Of a stretch of 64,000 bases of DNA, positions 43,340 to 51,616 are shown piece after piece; the first letter of the stretch is position 1; each line of letters begins with the position of its first letter. The position numbers and the translations under genes were made by a program. This DNA is from Actinobacteria bacterium IMCC26256 (GTDB lineage Bacteria > Actinomycetota > Acidimicrobiia > IMCC26256). The DNA is taken from the NCBI GenBank assembly GCA_001023575.1, contig CP011489.1, positions 1,673,001 to 1,737,000 on the forward strand. Direction: 5' to 3'. The notes below the pieces were generated by a model. The model did no database searches. It saw only the letters and a program-made list of their open reading frames with translations, and was not told the DNA's origin.

Positions 43340-46300
43340 GTTCCCGGCTCCGTCTCGGTCGAAGATGAATCAGCAGACGGCGTTATAGGTAATGCACTAT
43401 CAATAGAGACAGAACTATCAATAGAGACAGAACTATCAAGCGCGACTTCACTATCAATAGAGACAGCACTATCGAGCACGACAGAAGACCCAAGAACTAG
43501 CGAGTCGCTCGCCACAGCCTCTCGCGGTGGGAGAGTAGATCCCGCTACTCTCCTACGCTGCGTCTTCTTCGGGGCACGCTGCGAGTCAGATCTCCACATG
43601 CGAATTGCTAGCAAGAAAATTGCACCCTGTAGAAGTACTGCAAATATTCGCAGCCAAGCAGCGCTATTCACTATCGAGACAGGGCCTGCCTTAGGGAGCA
43701 CCCAAGAGTTATCCCAGTTTGAATCCCCCTCAGACTTGAGCGATTCACCGTTGCTCTTCGCCTTGATCATCGAGTCTTTGGGGGTAGCGAAACGAACTAT
43801 CCCTGCAGGATTCTTCTTACCGCTCTGCAGAGGTACTACAACATTCGCACCCGCCTCTGTAGTTATGAGAGCCCTAACTGGTTGCCATGGAACTACTTCG
43901 TAGAGCGAGAGACCGGGTGAGGCCTCAAGCCGTAGCAGGTCGAGTTGGTCAGCGAGCGTCGATGTGATGCCATCAGGGGCTGCGATAAATGGGCGCTGAT
44001 CTGGCCCAGGCGTCTCTGGTACCAAGATAAATCTCACGCCAAGCGCTCCGAGTTGGGCTCCAATTCGGTTGCTGCCGCCTCTACGAAGCGTCTCGACTGC
44101 CTGGCGCACTAGTCGTTGTTCACCACGCTCAGGTATGGGAATCAATACACGCGCATCGCTTAATCCATTAGATGTCACTCCGTAGCCAACCGAACCGCTG
44201 CGACCCGGGTCGAGCGGTAGCACAGAGGGGTCTCCAAGCCAGAGGACCCTGAAATCTCCCGCAGAAGAACGCGACTCCATCCACGAGAGCGAGTCGGCCC
44301 AAGACTCGCGAGGCATCCTCCAACGCCCGCCGAGGGTATCCGCGGCGAATGCAAGAGCAGGCAGAAGGAGAGCGAGAGTCGCTAGTACCGCGGAGACTTG
44401 CCTCCAACCAAAACGCCGCCGCCCAACATCGGTCAAGAGCGAAGCCGCCCCTAATCCAACCGCTAGTGCAAGCCCAACTGCAGCCGGCACAAGTAGCCCC
44501 TCTCGAACTGGCATCGGGATCGTCGAGGAGATTTGCTGTGGTATCCAAGCCGCTGCGAAGCCAACGATCATCAACCCCCATGCCCGCACCGCCCACTCAA
44601 ATCGTGGACCCGATGCGATTAAAAGCACCACCAACGCAACTGCGAGCAGAACCCATCCGGCTGCGCCTGCGCCTGCCGGCCCGGTGTGGAATCGGAGAAG
44701 GTCGAGCATCTTGGCGCTACCAGAGTACGAAAACCCGAGTGTTGCTCCATTGTGAAGTCCGATCAACGTGATTGGCCATGGAAGCAATAGCGCAAGTGCG
44801 CCGAGTGTGATCTTTGTTGCAGGGCGCCAACCGAGGGCTACTCCTGCACCACGAGTAAACGGAGCGGCGATTGTAAATGCAGCGGCGATTGCGAGCGGGA
44901 GCGCGATAGCGGGCATCCACCACGCCGAGCAGATAGCGAGCAAAACGCAGAGCGAAACAATGCGTCTGCGCGGACGACTCTCTGCCTCTAATAGGCCACA
45001 GAGGCGCGCAATTCCAAGTACAAGTAACGGTGCGATTGCGTACGCAAGTAGTGGGCCCATGCGCCCCGCTGCGATTGCGTTACGGGGAAGTGGGATAACT
45101 CCATAGGCAACCCCCGTCACGACTGCAGCAATGCCTGGGCCGGCCACCGAGCGACCTAAGCGCCACGCCCCGATAACTCCAACCGGCATCGCAACTACTA
45201 CTAGGAGTGTGCGAGCTAGGCCGGTTGCACCAAAAAAGATCGAACCAATTCCCGATGTAACCAAAAGGAGTGGAGGTTCAAGAGTACGTGCGCCCAAGAG
45301 TGAGTCACGCCAGACAGAGGTAAATGCGCCCCAACCTCCACCGACACTGGGCCAAATTCGCATCTGACCAATTTGAGGAAGAGAACCAAGAAGCAGGTCG
45401 CGTGAACCGATAGCAACAAGCGCTACAAAAATACATACGGCGATGCCAACTGGCTCGCGTACTCGCGCTCCAGCGGTATCGGTAAGCGTGCGGCTTCGCT
45501 CAGTTATGTCTCGCAATCGATCATCTGCGTGGAGGGTTCCGTTTAAGAACCTGCGGACGCGTGAACTCCCATGACTCTGTAGGTATCTGATCTCCCCATC
45601 CGAGACCCTGCGATGTGACTGCGCTGCAAGGCGAGCCGGGCGACCACTACGAATGCCAGTTAGGGCGATCCACCAACCTTTAACAATTGCAGTAGCACGC
45701 CCTCGATGCCCACCAACAAGCGAAAGTGAAGCCTCAATGAGGGATAAACCAATCGCAGCCGGCACCATCCATAGAAGCGAGAGAGCCCCAGCCGAGGTAA
45801 GCATTGCGCGGTGGCGCGCCCCCTCTAACTGTGAAGGATTCGCATCTAGGCAGTCGCGAAAAATGTCGCTAATACTGTGCGTCACTACCGCATCGGGAGC
45901 AACCATCACCCGCGCACCTGCAATGCGCGCGCGCCAACCAAAATCAACGTCCTCAGCCGCGGGAGCAGCATCCGGGTCGAAGCCACCAATCTCCGCGAAG
46001 AGGTCTGAGCGCACAAGCATCGCTACCCCGGAGACAAAGAAGACATCGCGCACAGCATCGTGCTGCTCTTGATCGATCTCGTCGGGCTCGATCTCTGTGT
46101 GCGGAGCACCGAGCCGGTCGACGGTCATCCCTACCTCGAGTAGGTGCGAACGGTCAGAGGAGCGCACTACCTTCGGCCCGACGATTCCCGCATTGGATCG
46201 CACAGCCTCATCAACCATGATTTTGAGGGCATACCTATCGAGCACTGCATCGCCGTGGCAGAAAAGCAAGAACGCTGCACCCTGGACGCTGGCAATAACT

Positions 46301-46650
46301 TCATTGGCTGCAGTAGCAAAACCAGAGGCACTCTCACGGCGCCTAACAAACGCACGAGGTGCAACCTCCGCTATCCGAGGCGTCGGGTCATAGCGAGACC
46401 CGTCGTCAATCACGAGGGTGGTCACGTCGGGGTAATCGAGAGAATCAAGAGCGAGGAGCGTCTCCTCAAGCCACTCCCCTGCATCGCGGATGACAACCAC
46501 AGCAACCACTGGTGGCCTATGCGCTGTCTCCTCTAGGAGGTCCTCAAACCCGTCGGCAAACCAGTGATCGGAGCCACTTATCTCGACTTCACTGCTCGGC
46601 TCATGCCCCTGGTCCGGGCCACCGGGCGTCTCCGGTGCTTCTGAGTCCAC
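43336..46650 (-). CDS. Large GT2 glycosyltransferase with multi-pass membrane domain
   Basis: An 1104-residue protein. The N-terminal GT2 domain (about 45-290) has VVVIRDAGEWLEETL, the nucleotide-binding DDGS at 82-85 and the AEDVDFGWRARI region near 233 corresponding to the ED acceptor motif. A long membrane section with about 12 segments follows, then an exported part with a late anchor near 1015. The C-terminal tail holds five copies of a hexapeptide-coding repeat. It heads the operon with DUF5719 and the thioredoxin gene. It probably builds a surface glycan; sugar and acceptor unknown. GTG start at 46650. Confidence 0.88.
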   Translation of the reverse strand: MDSEAPETPGGPDQGHEPSSEVEISGSDHWFADGFEDLLEETAHRPPVVAVVVIRDAGEWLEETLLALDSLDYPDVTTLVIDDGSRYDPTPRIAEVAPRAFVRRRESASGFATAANEVIASVQGAAFLLFCHGDAVLDRYALKIMVDEAVRSNAGIVGPKVVRSSDRSHLLEVGMTVDRLGAPHTEIEPDEIDQEQHDAVRDVFFVSGVAMLVRSDLFAEIGGFDPDAAPAAEDVDFGWRARIAGARVMVAPDAVVTHSISDIFRDCLDANPSQLEGARHRAMLTSAGALSLLWMVPAAIGLSLIEASLSLVGGHRGRATAIVKGWWIALTGIRSGRPARLAAQSHRRVSDGEIRYLQSHGSSRVRRFLNGTLHADDRLRDITERSRTLTDTAGARVREPVGIAVCIFVALVAIGSRDLLLGSLPQIGQMRIWPSVGGGWGAFTSVWRDSLLGARTLEPPLLLVTSGIGSIFFGATGLARTLLVVVAMPVGVIGAWRLGRSVAGPGIAAVVTGVAYGVIPLPRNAIAAGRMGPLLAYAIAPLLVLGIARLCGLLEAESRPRRRIVSLCVLLAICSAWWMPAIALPLAIAAAFTIAAPFTRGAGVALGWRPATKITLGALALLLPWPITLIGLHNGATLGFSYSGSAKMLDLLRFHTGPAGAGAAGWVLLAVALVVLLIASGPRFEWAVRAWGLMIVGFAAAWIPQQISSTIPMPVREGLLVPAAVGLALAVGLGAASLLTDVGRRRFGWRQVSAVLATLALLLPALAFAADTLGGRWRMPRESWADSLSWMESRSSAGDFRVLWLGDPSVLPLDPGRSGSVGYGVTSNGLSDARVLIPIPERGEQRLVRQAVETLRRGGSNRIGAQLGALGVRFILVPETPGPDQRPFIAAPDGITSTLADQLDLLRLEASPGLSLYEVVPWQPVRALITTEAGANVVVPLQSGKKNPAGIVRFATPKDSMIKAKSNGESLKSEGDSNWDNSWVLPKAGPVSIVNSAAWLRIFAVLLQGAIFLLAIRMWRSDSQRAPKKTQRRRVAGSTLPPREAVASDSLVLGSSVVLDSAVSIDSEVALDSSVSIDSSVSIDSALPITPSADSSSTETEPGT
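43396..43485 (-). repeat. Five 18-bp repeats in the 3' end of the GT2 gene
   Basis: ACTATCAATAGAGACAGA is repeated at 43396, 43414, 43432, 43450 and 43468; two copies are exact, one has a single change and two have several changes. It encodes a hexapeptide repeat of the type S-V-S-I-D-S in the cytoplasmic or exposed C-terminal tail. Confidence 0.92.
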
Positions 46651-46842
46651 CCCCTGAACCTAGCCGGAGGCCTTAACTTGGCAGGCGACGCTAGGAAAAC
46701 CCGCTCGGAGTCGGGGGTTTTCACACTGCTTGCTATTGTTTATCAACTGCGATATCCTGCTCGCACTGCCCGCTTGATCAAACCTCGCCGGCGAAACCCT
46801 AATACCCCTAAATACCAAGTAAAAGACATCAAAGGAGCCAAC

Positions 46843-47355
46843 ATGGCGATCGGACTCAGCAACATAGATCTCTCCAAGCTCGACCCCCGCAAGATCGATC
46901 TCAGTGATATTCACCTAGGCGCTCTCGAGCTCAACAAACTTGACCCTCGCAACCTCGACATCCGCAAGTCCGCCACAGAGGCTGGATACGTAGCGGTTGG
47001 AGCAGGCGTTCTTGGGTTCCAATCCCTCCAGCAGCGCCGCCGCAGTGCACAGGCCAGGTTCACCGAGCAGTCGAGCGCCCTGCGCAGCAAAGCGAGCGAG
47101 GCCAGCTCCTACGTCGTCTCCCAAGTGAGCAGCCCGGGGGCACTCGCTAAATCTGTAACAGGACAGGCTCGAGATGCAGTCACACCTGCCTTCGATGCAG
47201 TCTCTTCTCGTGTCGAGCCAACTCTTGAGCAGATCAAGGGCATTCCTTCTCAGGTTGCTGGCTCGATCCCAGACTCCGTCAAGTCAGTCCCGGCATCAAT
47301 CTCTTCAACCCTCAGTAAAGGTGTCGAGAAAGTACGCGGAACTATCAACATCTAA
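46843..47355 (+). CDS. Hypothetical protein with LDPR/IDLS repeats and helical C-terminus
   Basis: A 170-residue protein of no family I recognise. Residues about 4-45 contain repeated IDLSKLDPRKIDLSDIHL-type units, i.e. a short leucine/isoleucine-rich solenoid-like motif, followed by a hydrophobic EAGYVAVGAGVLGFQSL stretch and a long Ala/Ser/Val-rich amphipathic region resembling phasin or HBHA-like proteins. AAAGGAG lies 5 bp before the ATG at 46843, which rejects the longer frame from 46678. It ends with TINI and is followed by four 17-bp copies of its own 3' end, then two hairpins. Confidence 0.7.
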   Translation: MAIGLSNIDLSKLDPRKIDLSDIHLGALELNKLDPRNLDIRKSATEAGYVAVGAGVLGFQSLQQRRRSAQARFTEQSSALRSKASEASSYVVSQVSSPGALAKSVTGQARDAVTPAFDAVSSRVEPTLEQIKGIPSQVAGSIPDSVKSVPASISSTLSKGVEKVRGTINI

Positions 47356-47407
47356 GAACTCTCAATATTTAAGGACTGTCAACATCTAAGAAAAGTCAAC
47401 ATCTCAG
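47345..47407 (+). repeat. Four 17-bp repeats of the gene's 3' end
   Basis: A 12-base core TCAACATCTAAG starts at 47345, 47362, 47379 and 47396, an exact 17-bp period with small differences. The first copy contains the stop codon of the 46843 gene. Confidence 0.9.
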
Positions 47408-47439
47408 GGCGGTTTAGCCCTTAGATAATTATCTCGAAG

Positions 47440-47469
47440 ACTGCGCCAGACTCCCCCCTCTGACGCAGT
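47440..47469 (+). terminator. Hairpin after the 46843 gene
   Basis: ACTGCGCCAGA and TCTGACGCAGT form an 11-base stem with one mismatch around a CTCCCCCC loop. It lies about 85 bp after the stop. No clear U-run is visible on either side. Confidence 0.6.
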
Positions 47470-47480
47470 TCGAGCAGAAT

Positions 47481-47507
47481 GAGGCCCCTCGTCTAACGGG
47501 GGGTCTC
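47481..47507 (+). terminator. Second hairpin before cofD
   Basis: GAGGCCCC pairs with GGGGGGTCTC with a G-U wobble around a TCGTCTAAC loop, then TCTCTTCG. Possibly a second terminator separating the upstream gene from the F420 operon. Confidence 0.45.
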
Positions 47508-47531
47508 TTCGCGCCGGTTACCCTTGCACCC

Positions 47532-48470
47532 ATGATTGTTGCGCTCGCAGGAGGAGTCGGTGCCGCTCGCTTCTTGCGCGGCCTCGTTCGCGTCGCCCCT
47601 CCAGAAGAGATCACAGTCATCGTCAACACAGCAGACGATGACATCTTTCATGGCTTAAGCGTCTCGCCAGATCTCGACACTGTTACCTATACCCTCGCTG
47701 GAGCAGAGCACCCCGAACAAGGATGGGGTCTCGAGGGCGAGTCCTTCCGCACAATTGGAGCCCTAAGCCGCTTCGGAGTCTCTCCATGGTTCAGGCTCGG
47801 CGACCTTGATATCGCAACACACCTTTTCCGAACGGAGCGCCTACGCGACGGAGCAACACTCAGTGAGGTAACGCGCGAGATAACCGCGTCGTGGGGAATT
47901 ACAACGCTCCTAATCCCTATGACCGATGACGCTGTAGGCACGCGCCTTACGGTGGAGCGCGAGGATGCCAAGACCGAAGTACTTCGAATGCAGGAGTGGT
48001 TTGTCAAAGAGCGCACAGCACCGACCGTTCGAAATGTCGAGTTTGATGGCGCGCAGAATTCGGTACCTGCCCCTGGCGTATTAGATGCCATCTCTGAGGC
48101 CGAGACAATCATCATCTGTCCATCCAATCCGGTTATCTCAATCGGTCCAATTCTGGCTATACCCGGAATACGCGAGGCACTGGTAGCGCGTCGGTCTCGC
48201 GTCGTAGGCGTGAGCCCAATAATTGCTGGTGAGACGGTAAAAGGCCCTGCAGATCGCCTGATGCAGTCGCTTGGCATCGAGGTCTCCTGTGTCGGAGTCG
48301 CTAAGACCTACGCCGAGTACTGCTCCACCCTCATAATCGACGAGCGCGACGCGTCACGATGCGATGATGTTGAGGCCCATGGAGTGCGCGCAGTAGTGGC
48401 GCAGACCCTCATGTCAGACCCCGATGTAGCAGCATCGCTTGCTCGCAGTGTTCTTGAGGCAATGGAGTAA
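47532..48470 (+). CDS. cofD: 2-phospho-L-lactate transferase CofD/FbiA
   Basis: Transfers the phospholactyl (or phosphoenolpyruvyl) group to the flavin Fo to make F420-0. It begins IVALAGGVGAARFLRGL, the family motif, and has NTADDD near 35, SPDLDTVTYTLAG and the CPSNPVISIGPILAIPGIR block near 197. At 312 residues it is of normal length. The stop is followed directly by the cofE ATG (TAAATG). Together with cofE and the nitroreductase it forms the classic F420 operon; Fo synthase is not in the window. Confidence 0.96.
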   Translation: MIVALAGGVGAARFLRGLVRVAPPEEITVIVNTADDDIFHGLSVSPDLDTVTYTLAGAEHPEQGWGLEGESFRTIGALSRFGVSPWFRLGDLDIATHLFRTERLRDGATLSEVTREITASWGITTLLIPMTDDAVGTRLTVEREDAKTEVLRMQEWFVKERTAPTVRNVEFDGAQNSVPAPGVLDAISEAETIIICPSNPVISIGPILAIPGIREALVARRSRVVGVSPIIAGETVKGPADRLMQSLGIEVSCVGVAKTYAEYCSTLIIDERDASRCDDVEAHGVRAVVAQTLMSDPDVAASLARSVLEAME

Positions 48471-49187
48471 ATGCCGATGCAGCCACTATCGATTATTCCG
48501 CTCGCTGGACTCCCCGAGATCAAAGAGGGGGACAACCTTGCCGAATTAATTGCTCGCACGGCATGGGAGTCCGGTACTCCACTGCACGATGGAGACTGCC
48601 TCGTAGTAACTCAGAAGATTGTCTCCAAGTCAGAGGGGCGTTTGGTTGAGCTCGATCACGGTGACCGAGAGGCAAAACGAGCTCTCGTTGAGTCTGAGTC
48701 GGTTCGCATCGTTCGTAGGCGCGGCGATCTAATTATCTCTGAGACCACTCACGGCTTTATCTGCGCAAATGCAGGTATTGATCTCTCAAATGTTGATGAA
48801 GGCGTCGCAGCACTCTTGCCAATTGACTCTGATCGTTCTGCGCGCCGCATTCGAGACGGCCTTAGTGGCGTCGAGAAAATCGATGTCGGGGTAATCATCT
48901 CCGACACCTTTGGGAGAGCATGGCGAAATGGCCTCACCGATGTAGCCATCGGCATTGCCGGCATTGCTGCAATCCTCGACCTCCGCGGAACGCAAGACGG
49001 CAATGGTAGAGAGCTCGAGGTAACTGAGGTTGCCGTCGCAGACGAGATTGCCTCTGCAGCTGAGCTCGTCATGGGTAAAGCAACGGGTGTTGCAGTTGCG
49101 ATCGTGCGCGGGCTCAACCCTGATTTCTTCAGAGAGTCGAGCGTCAAGGAACTTGTGCGTAACCCTCAAGAGGATCTATTTCGTTGA
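48471..49187 (+). CDS. cofE: Coenzyme F420-0:L-glutamate ligase CofE (FbiB N-terminal part)
   Basis: Adds gamma-linked glutamates to F420-0 using GTP. The 238-residue protein has GLPEIKEGDNLAELI near the start, QKIVSKSEGRLVEL near 43, IIVSDTFG-type VIISDTFGRAWRNGLTDVAIG near 142 and the GKATGVAVAIVRGL end. In mycobacteria FbiB carries a nitroreductase domain fused behind this unit; here the fusion is split, and the next gene starts inside the stop. It is immediately adjacent to cofD. Confidence 0.96.
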   Translation: MPMQPLSIIPLAGLPEIKEGDNLAELIARTAWESGTPLHDGDCLVVTQKIVSKSEGRLVELDHGDREAKRALVESESVRIVRRRGDLIISETTHGFICANAGIDLSNVDEGVAALLPIDSDRSARRIRDGLSGVEKIDVGVIISDTFGRAWRNGLTDVAIGIAGIAAILDLRGTQDGNGRELEVTEVAVADEIASAAELVMGKATGVAVAIVRGLNPDFFRESSVKELVRNPQEDLFR

Positions 49188-49792
49188 GCTCGCTCCCCGC
49201 GTTCTTAGAGGCACGACGATCAATACGCTCCTATCTGCCGGAGAGTGTTCCGCGCGACTTAATAGATACCTGGATTGAGGCTGCTTGCATAGCCCCCGCA
49301 CCCCACCACTCGCGGCCTTGGCGCTTTGTCGCTATCGATAGCGATGCAACCAAGGCGGACCTAGCCAACGGGATGGGTGAGCGTTGGCGCCGAGACCTAA
49401 CAGCAGATGGCGTTGATTTAGATCTAATTGACTCCCTTATCGAGAAGTCGTACCGCACAATTACTAGTGCACCGGCATTGGTTCTTGGGTGCCTCACGAA
49501 CGAAGGGTTAGATGCTTATCCAGATGATCAGCGTCGCATCGCCGAGTGGGGTCTTGCACTCCTCTCGTTAGGTGCAGCGGTAGAGAATCTCATGCTTGCG
49601 GCGGCGGACTCAGGGTGGTCATCGTGCTGGGTTGCTGCACCGATGTTCTGCCCAGAGGAGGCTAGAGACTCTCTGAAGCTGCCGAGCGATTGGCTTCCCC
49701 ACGCTTTGGTCACGCTCGGGCGCGCCGACCCAAATTACATAGGTCGCCCGCGACCTGAGGTGCCTCTCGAATCGCTGCGACGCTTCATCTAA
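49184..49792 (+). CDS. Nitroreductase-family protein, FbiB C-terminal-domain-like
   Basis: A 202-residue FMN-dependent nitroreductase-fold protein starting with TTG at 49184, overlapping the cofE stop by TTGA. It has FLEARRSIRSYLPE at the N-terminus, an APAPHHSRPWRFVAI FMN site, and the LGAAVENLMLAAADSGWSSCWVAAP block near 125. In FbiB this domain binds F420/FMN and is thought to reduce dehydro-F420-0, so the gene probably completes F420 maturation as a separate subunit. The alternative is a general nitroreductase, less likely given coupling to cofE. Confidence 0.88.
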   Translation: MSSLPAFLEARRSIRSYLPESVPRDLIDTWIEAACIAPAPHHSRPWRFVAIDSDATKADLANGMGERWRRDLTADGVDLDLIDSLIEKSYRTITSAPALVLGCLTNEGLDAYPDDQRRIAEWGLALLSLGAAVENLMLAAADSGWSSCWVAAPMFCPEEARDSLKLPSDWLPHALVTLGRADPNYIGRPRPEVPLESLRRFI

Positions 49793-49837
49793 GGCCCTCC
49801 TCTGTCATCGAACTTCTCCGAGCAGAAGCGCTCTGCT

Positions 49838-50833
49838 CTAAACGACGGAGAGTTCGCACTCGCCAGTTACTGCGAGGCGTTTTACATCTGCACCAGCTGA
49901 TACCGATGCACCCTCCAAGAGAATTGCGTCTCTAACTGCCGCGTCGGCCCCAACTTTGACTCCCTTGCCAACTACTGAGTTCGCAATTTGGGCTCGCTCT
50001 CCGATTACAGCGCCATCCCCGATTAAGCAGGGAGGCTCTAGTAGCGCATCCGCTGCAATCTCGGGTGAGCCTTGGACCCAGACACCGAGCGAGCGCTCGA
50101 CAGCCCCTGGGGCAGGCGGGAAACCAACGCAGCCGAGTAACACATCGTGCTGGGCTTGTTCATACTTCTCAGGGGTACCGATATCGAGCCAGTAACCTTC
50201 ACTCTGGAGTGCGTAGAGCCTGCCCGTCTCCTCAAGCATGCGAGGGAATGTCTCGCGCTCAACACTCACATTTAAGCGAACTGGGATGCGCTTCAAGACT
50301 GACGGCTCGAGAATATAAGTACCAGCATTGATCCAATCGGTCGGAGCCTGGCCCGCCGGCGGCTTCTCAACGAAGGCGATTACCTCGCCGTCTTCGCGAG
50401 TTGGTACGACACCGAATGCAGAGGGGTCGAGCACACGGGTCAAAGCAATGGATGCCTCAGCCTTACGAGCCGCATGAAACTCCATCATCTCACCGAGGTC
50501 TAAATCAGTTAGAACATCGCCATTGCAGACAATGAATCGCTCCTCGATGCCATCAGCGGCGAAGCGGATTGCTCCAGCTGTACCGAGTGGCTCATCCTCT
50601 ACCGCATAACGCAGATGTATCTCGCCATAACTATCTCCATTGAAGTGACGGATAAAAGCGTCCGGCAAATACCCAATAGAGAGGATCACCTCGGTAACCC
50701 CGTAGCGCCCTAGCCAGTCGAGCTGTCGCTCAATAAAAGCAACGTTCGCAATCGGCAACAGCGGTTTTGGGGTATGGAGAGTCAGCGGCCGGAGCCGTGT
50801 CCCTTCACCCCCGACAAGGACAACAGCCTTCAC
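49838..50833 (-). CDS. Sugar nucleotidyltransferase (mannose-1-phosphate guanylyltransferase-like)
   Basis: A 331-residue nucleotidyltransferase with the signature GGEGTRLRPLT at 8-18, KPLLPIAN, and NGDVLTDLDLGEM near 104. A C-terminal left-handed beta-helix follows (about 240-331, repeats such as GDGAVIGERAQIANSVVG). It resembles GDP-mannose pyrophosphorylase-type enzymes, but glucose- or other NDP-sugar synthesis cannot be excluded. GTG start at 50833 overlaps the upstream gene's TGA. It is the last gene of the polysaccharide operon. Confidence 0.9.
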   Translation of the reverse strand: MKAVVLVGGEGTRLRPLTLHTPKPLLPIANVAFIERQLDWLGRYGVTEVILSIGYLPDAFIRHFNGDSYGEIHLRYAVEDEPLGTAGAIRFAADGIEERFIVCNGDVLTDLDLGEMMEFHAARKAEASIALTRVLDPSAFGVVPTREDGEVIAFVEKPPAGQAPTDWINAGTYILEPSVLKRIPVRLNVSVERETFPRMLEETGRLYALQSEGYWLDIGTPEKYEQAQHDVLLGCVGFPPAPGAVERSLGVWVQGSPEIAADALLEPPCLIGDGAVIGERAQIANSVVGKGVKVGADAAVRDAILLEGASVSAGADVKRLAVTGECELSVV

Positions 50834-51609
50834 GGCGTGGTGGTCGCTCCGCTAGCGCCCGATGCACCAGTCGTACCAGTAGTACCCGTCGCACCAGAGG
50901 CTCCGCTCACACCACTTGAGCCAGACGCCCCTGCACCTGGGGCTGCTCCACCGATGTCACTGATGTTGGCGAGCGCGGCGTCGGCATTCGGCGGCTTAGG
51001 AAGGTCTGCGCCTTTCGGCAAGAAATAGATAGCAACAATCTCGCCGTCATGATACTTATAGTCAGCCGGGCTACCAGAGAGCGGCTTACCACTCCACTCC
51101 TTATTCGGGTAACCGGTAGTCCACTGCACAATGGCCTTCTTGTCGCCGAGAGCACTGCACTTATCTTCATTGGTGTGCTTCACCGAATCCCAGAGCGAGA
51201 GAGCGTTGGTATCCGCGCTCCATCCTCCATACTCAAGGAAAGTTCCTACAACCGCGTTGTTTCCGGACTCACCATTTGCAAATGGGTGGGTATGCATTAT
51301 GCCGTCGCCGTGGGAGTGGATTCCTGCGCGCAGCGTGTCAGAACCGGCCTGATTCTCAAACTCAGGGGCATCGGATAACCATGTTCCACAGATATCTACA
51401 CCTAAGAATGCGTGCCAGTGCTCCCCAACTTTCGGGCTGACGGCAGATGCAGACTTATTGTCCTTAACCGTAAATGCAATTAGTAGCGCTCCAACAACAA
51501 GTATCGCAACAATCGAGAGATTCCAGGTTCTGCTCGACTTCGCACGCTTTGGGCTACGGGCCTTTGAACGTATCTTGGCACGCTTGTATTTTGAGGTTGC
51601 TTTCGTCAT
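50830..51609 (-). CDS. His-rich exported protein with Gly-Ser tail (hypothetical)
   Basis: A 259-residue protein with a very basic N-terminus, one membrane anchor (about 31-48) and an outside domain. That domain has HWH (64-66), a Cys at 74, then HSHGDGIMHTHPF with four His (98-108), and a later Cys near 152, a pattern suggesting a metal site. From about residue 218 a Gly-Ala-Ser-Thr collagen-like tail repeats GASG/GTTG units. I recognise no named family. It lies between a GT2 gene and the nucleotidyltransferase in the envelope operon, overlapping the latter by four bases. Confidence 0.75.
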   Translation of the reverse strand: MTKATSKYKRAKIRSKARSPKRAKSSRTWNLSIVAILVVGALLIAFTVKDNKSASAVSPKVGEHWHAFLGVDICGTWLSDAPEFENQAGSDTLRAGIHSHGDGIMHTHPFANGESGNNAVVGTFLEYGGWSADTNALSLWDSVKHTNEDKCSALGDKKAIVQWTTGYPNKEWSGKPLSGSPADYKYHDGEIVAIYFLPKGADLPKPPNADAALANISDIGGAAPGAGASGSSGVSGASGATGTTGTTGASGASGATTTP

Positions 51610-51616
51610 ATAGGTC

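Noticed and set aside
43396-43485. CRISPR-like repeat
   Set aside because: The 18-bp units are directly adjacent without spacers and lie in frame within a coding region.
46678-46842. Upstream extension of the repeat protein
   Set aside because: The strong ribosome-binding site before ATG 46843 and the unlike composition of the extension make it a leader region rather than coding.
47345-47407. CRISPR-like or rRNA-leader repeat
   Set aside because: Units of 17 bp have no unique spacers and start within a gene's last codons; a simple tandem duplication explains it.
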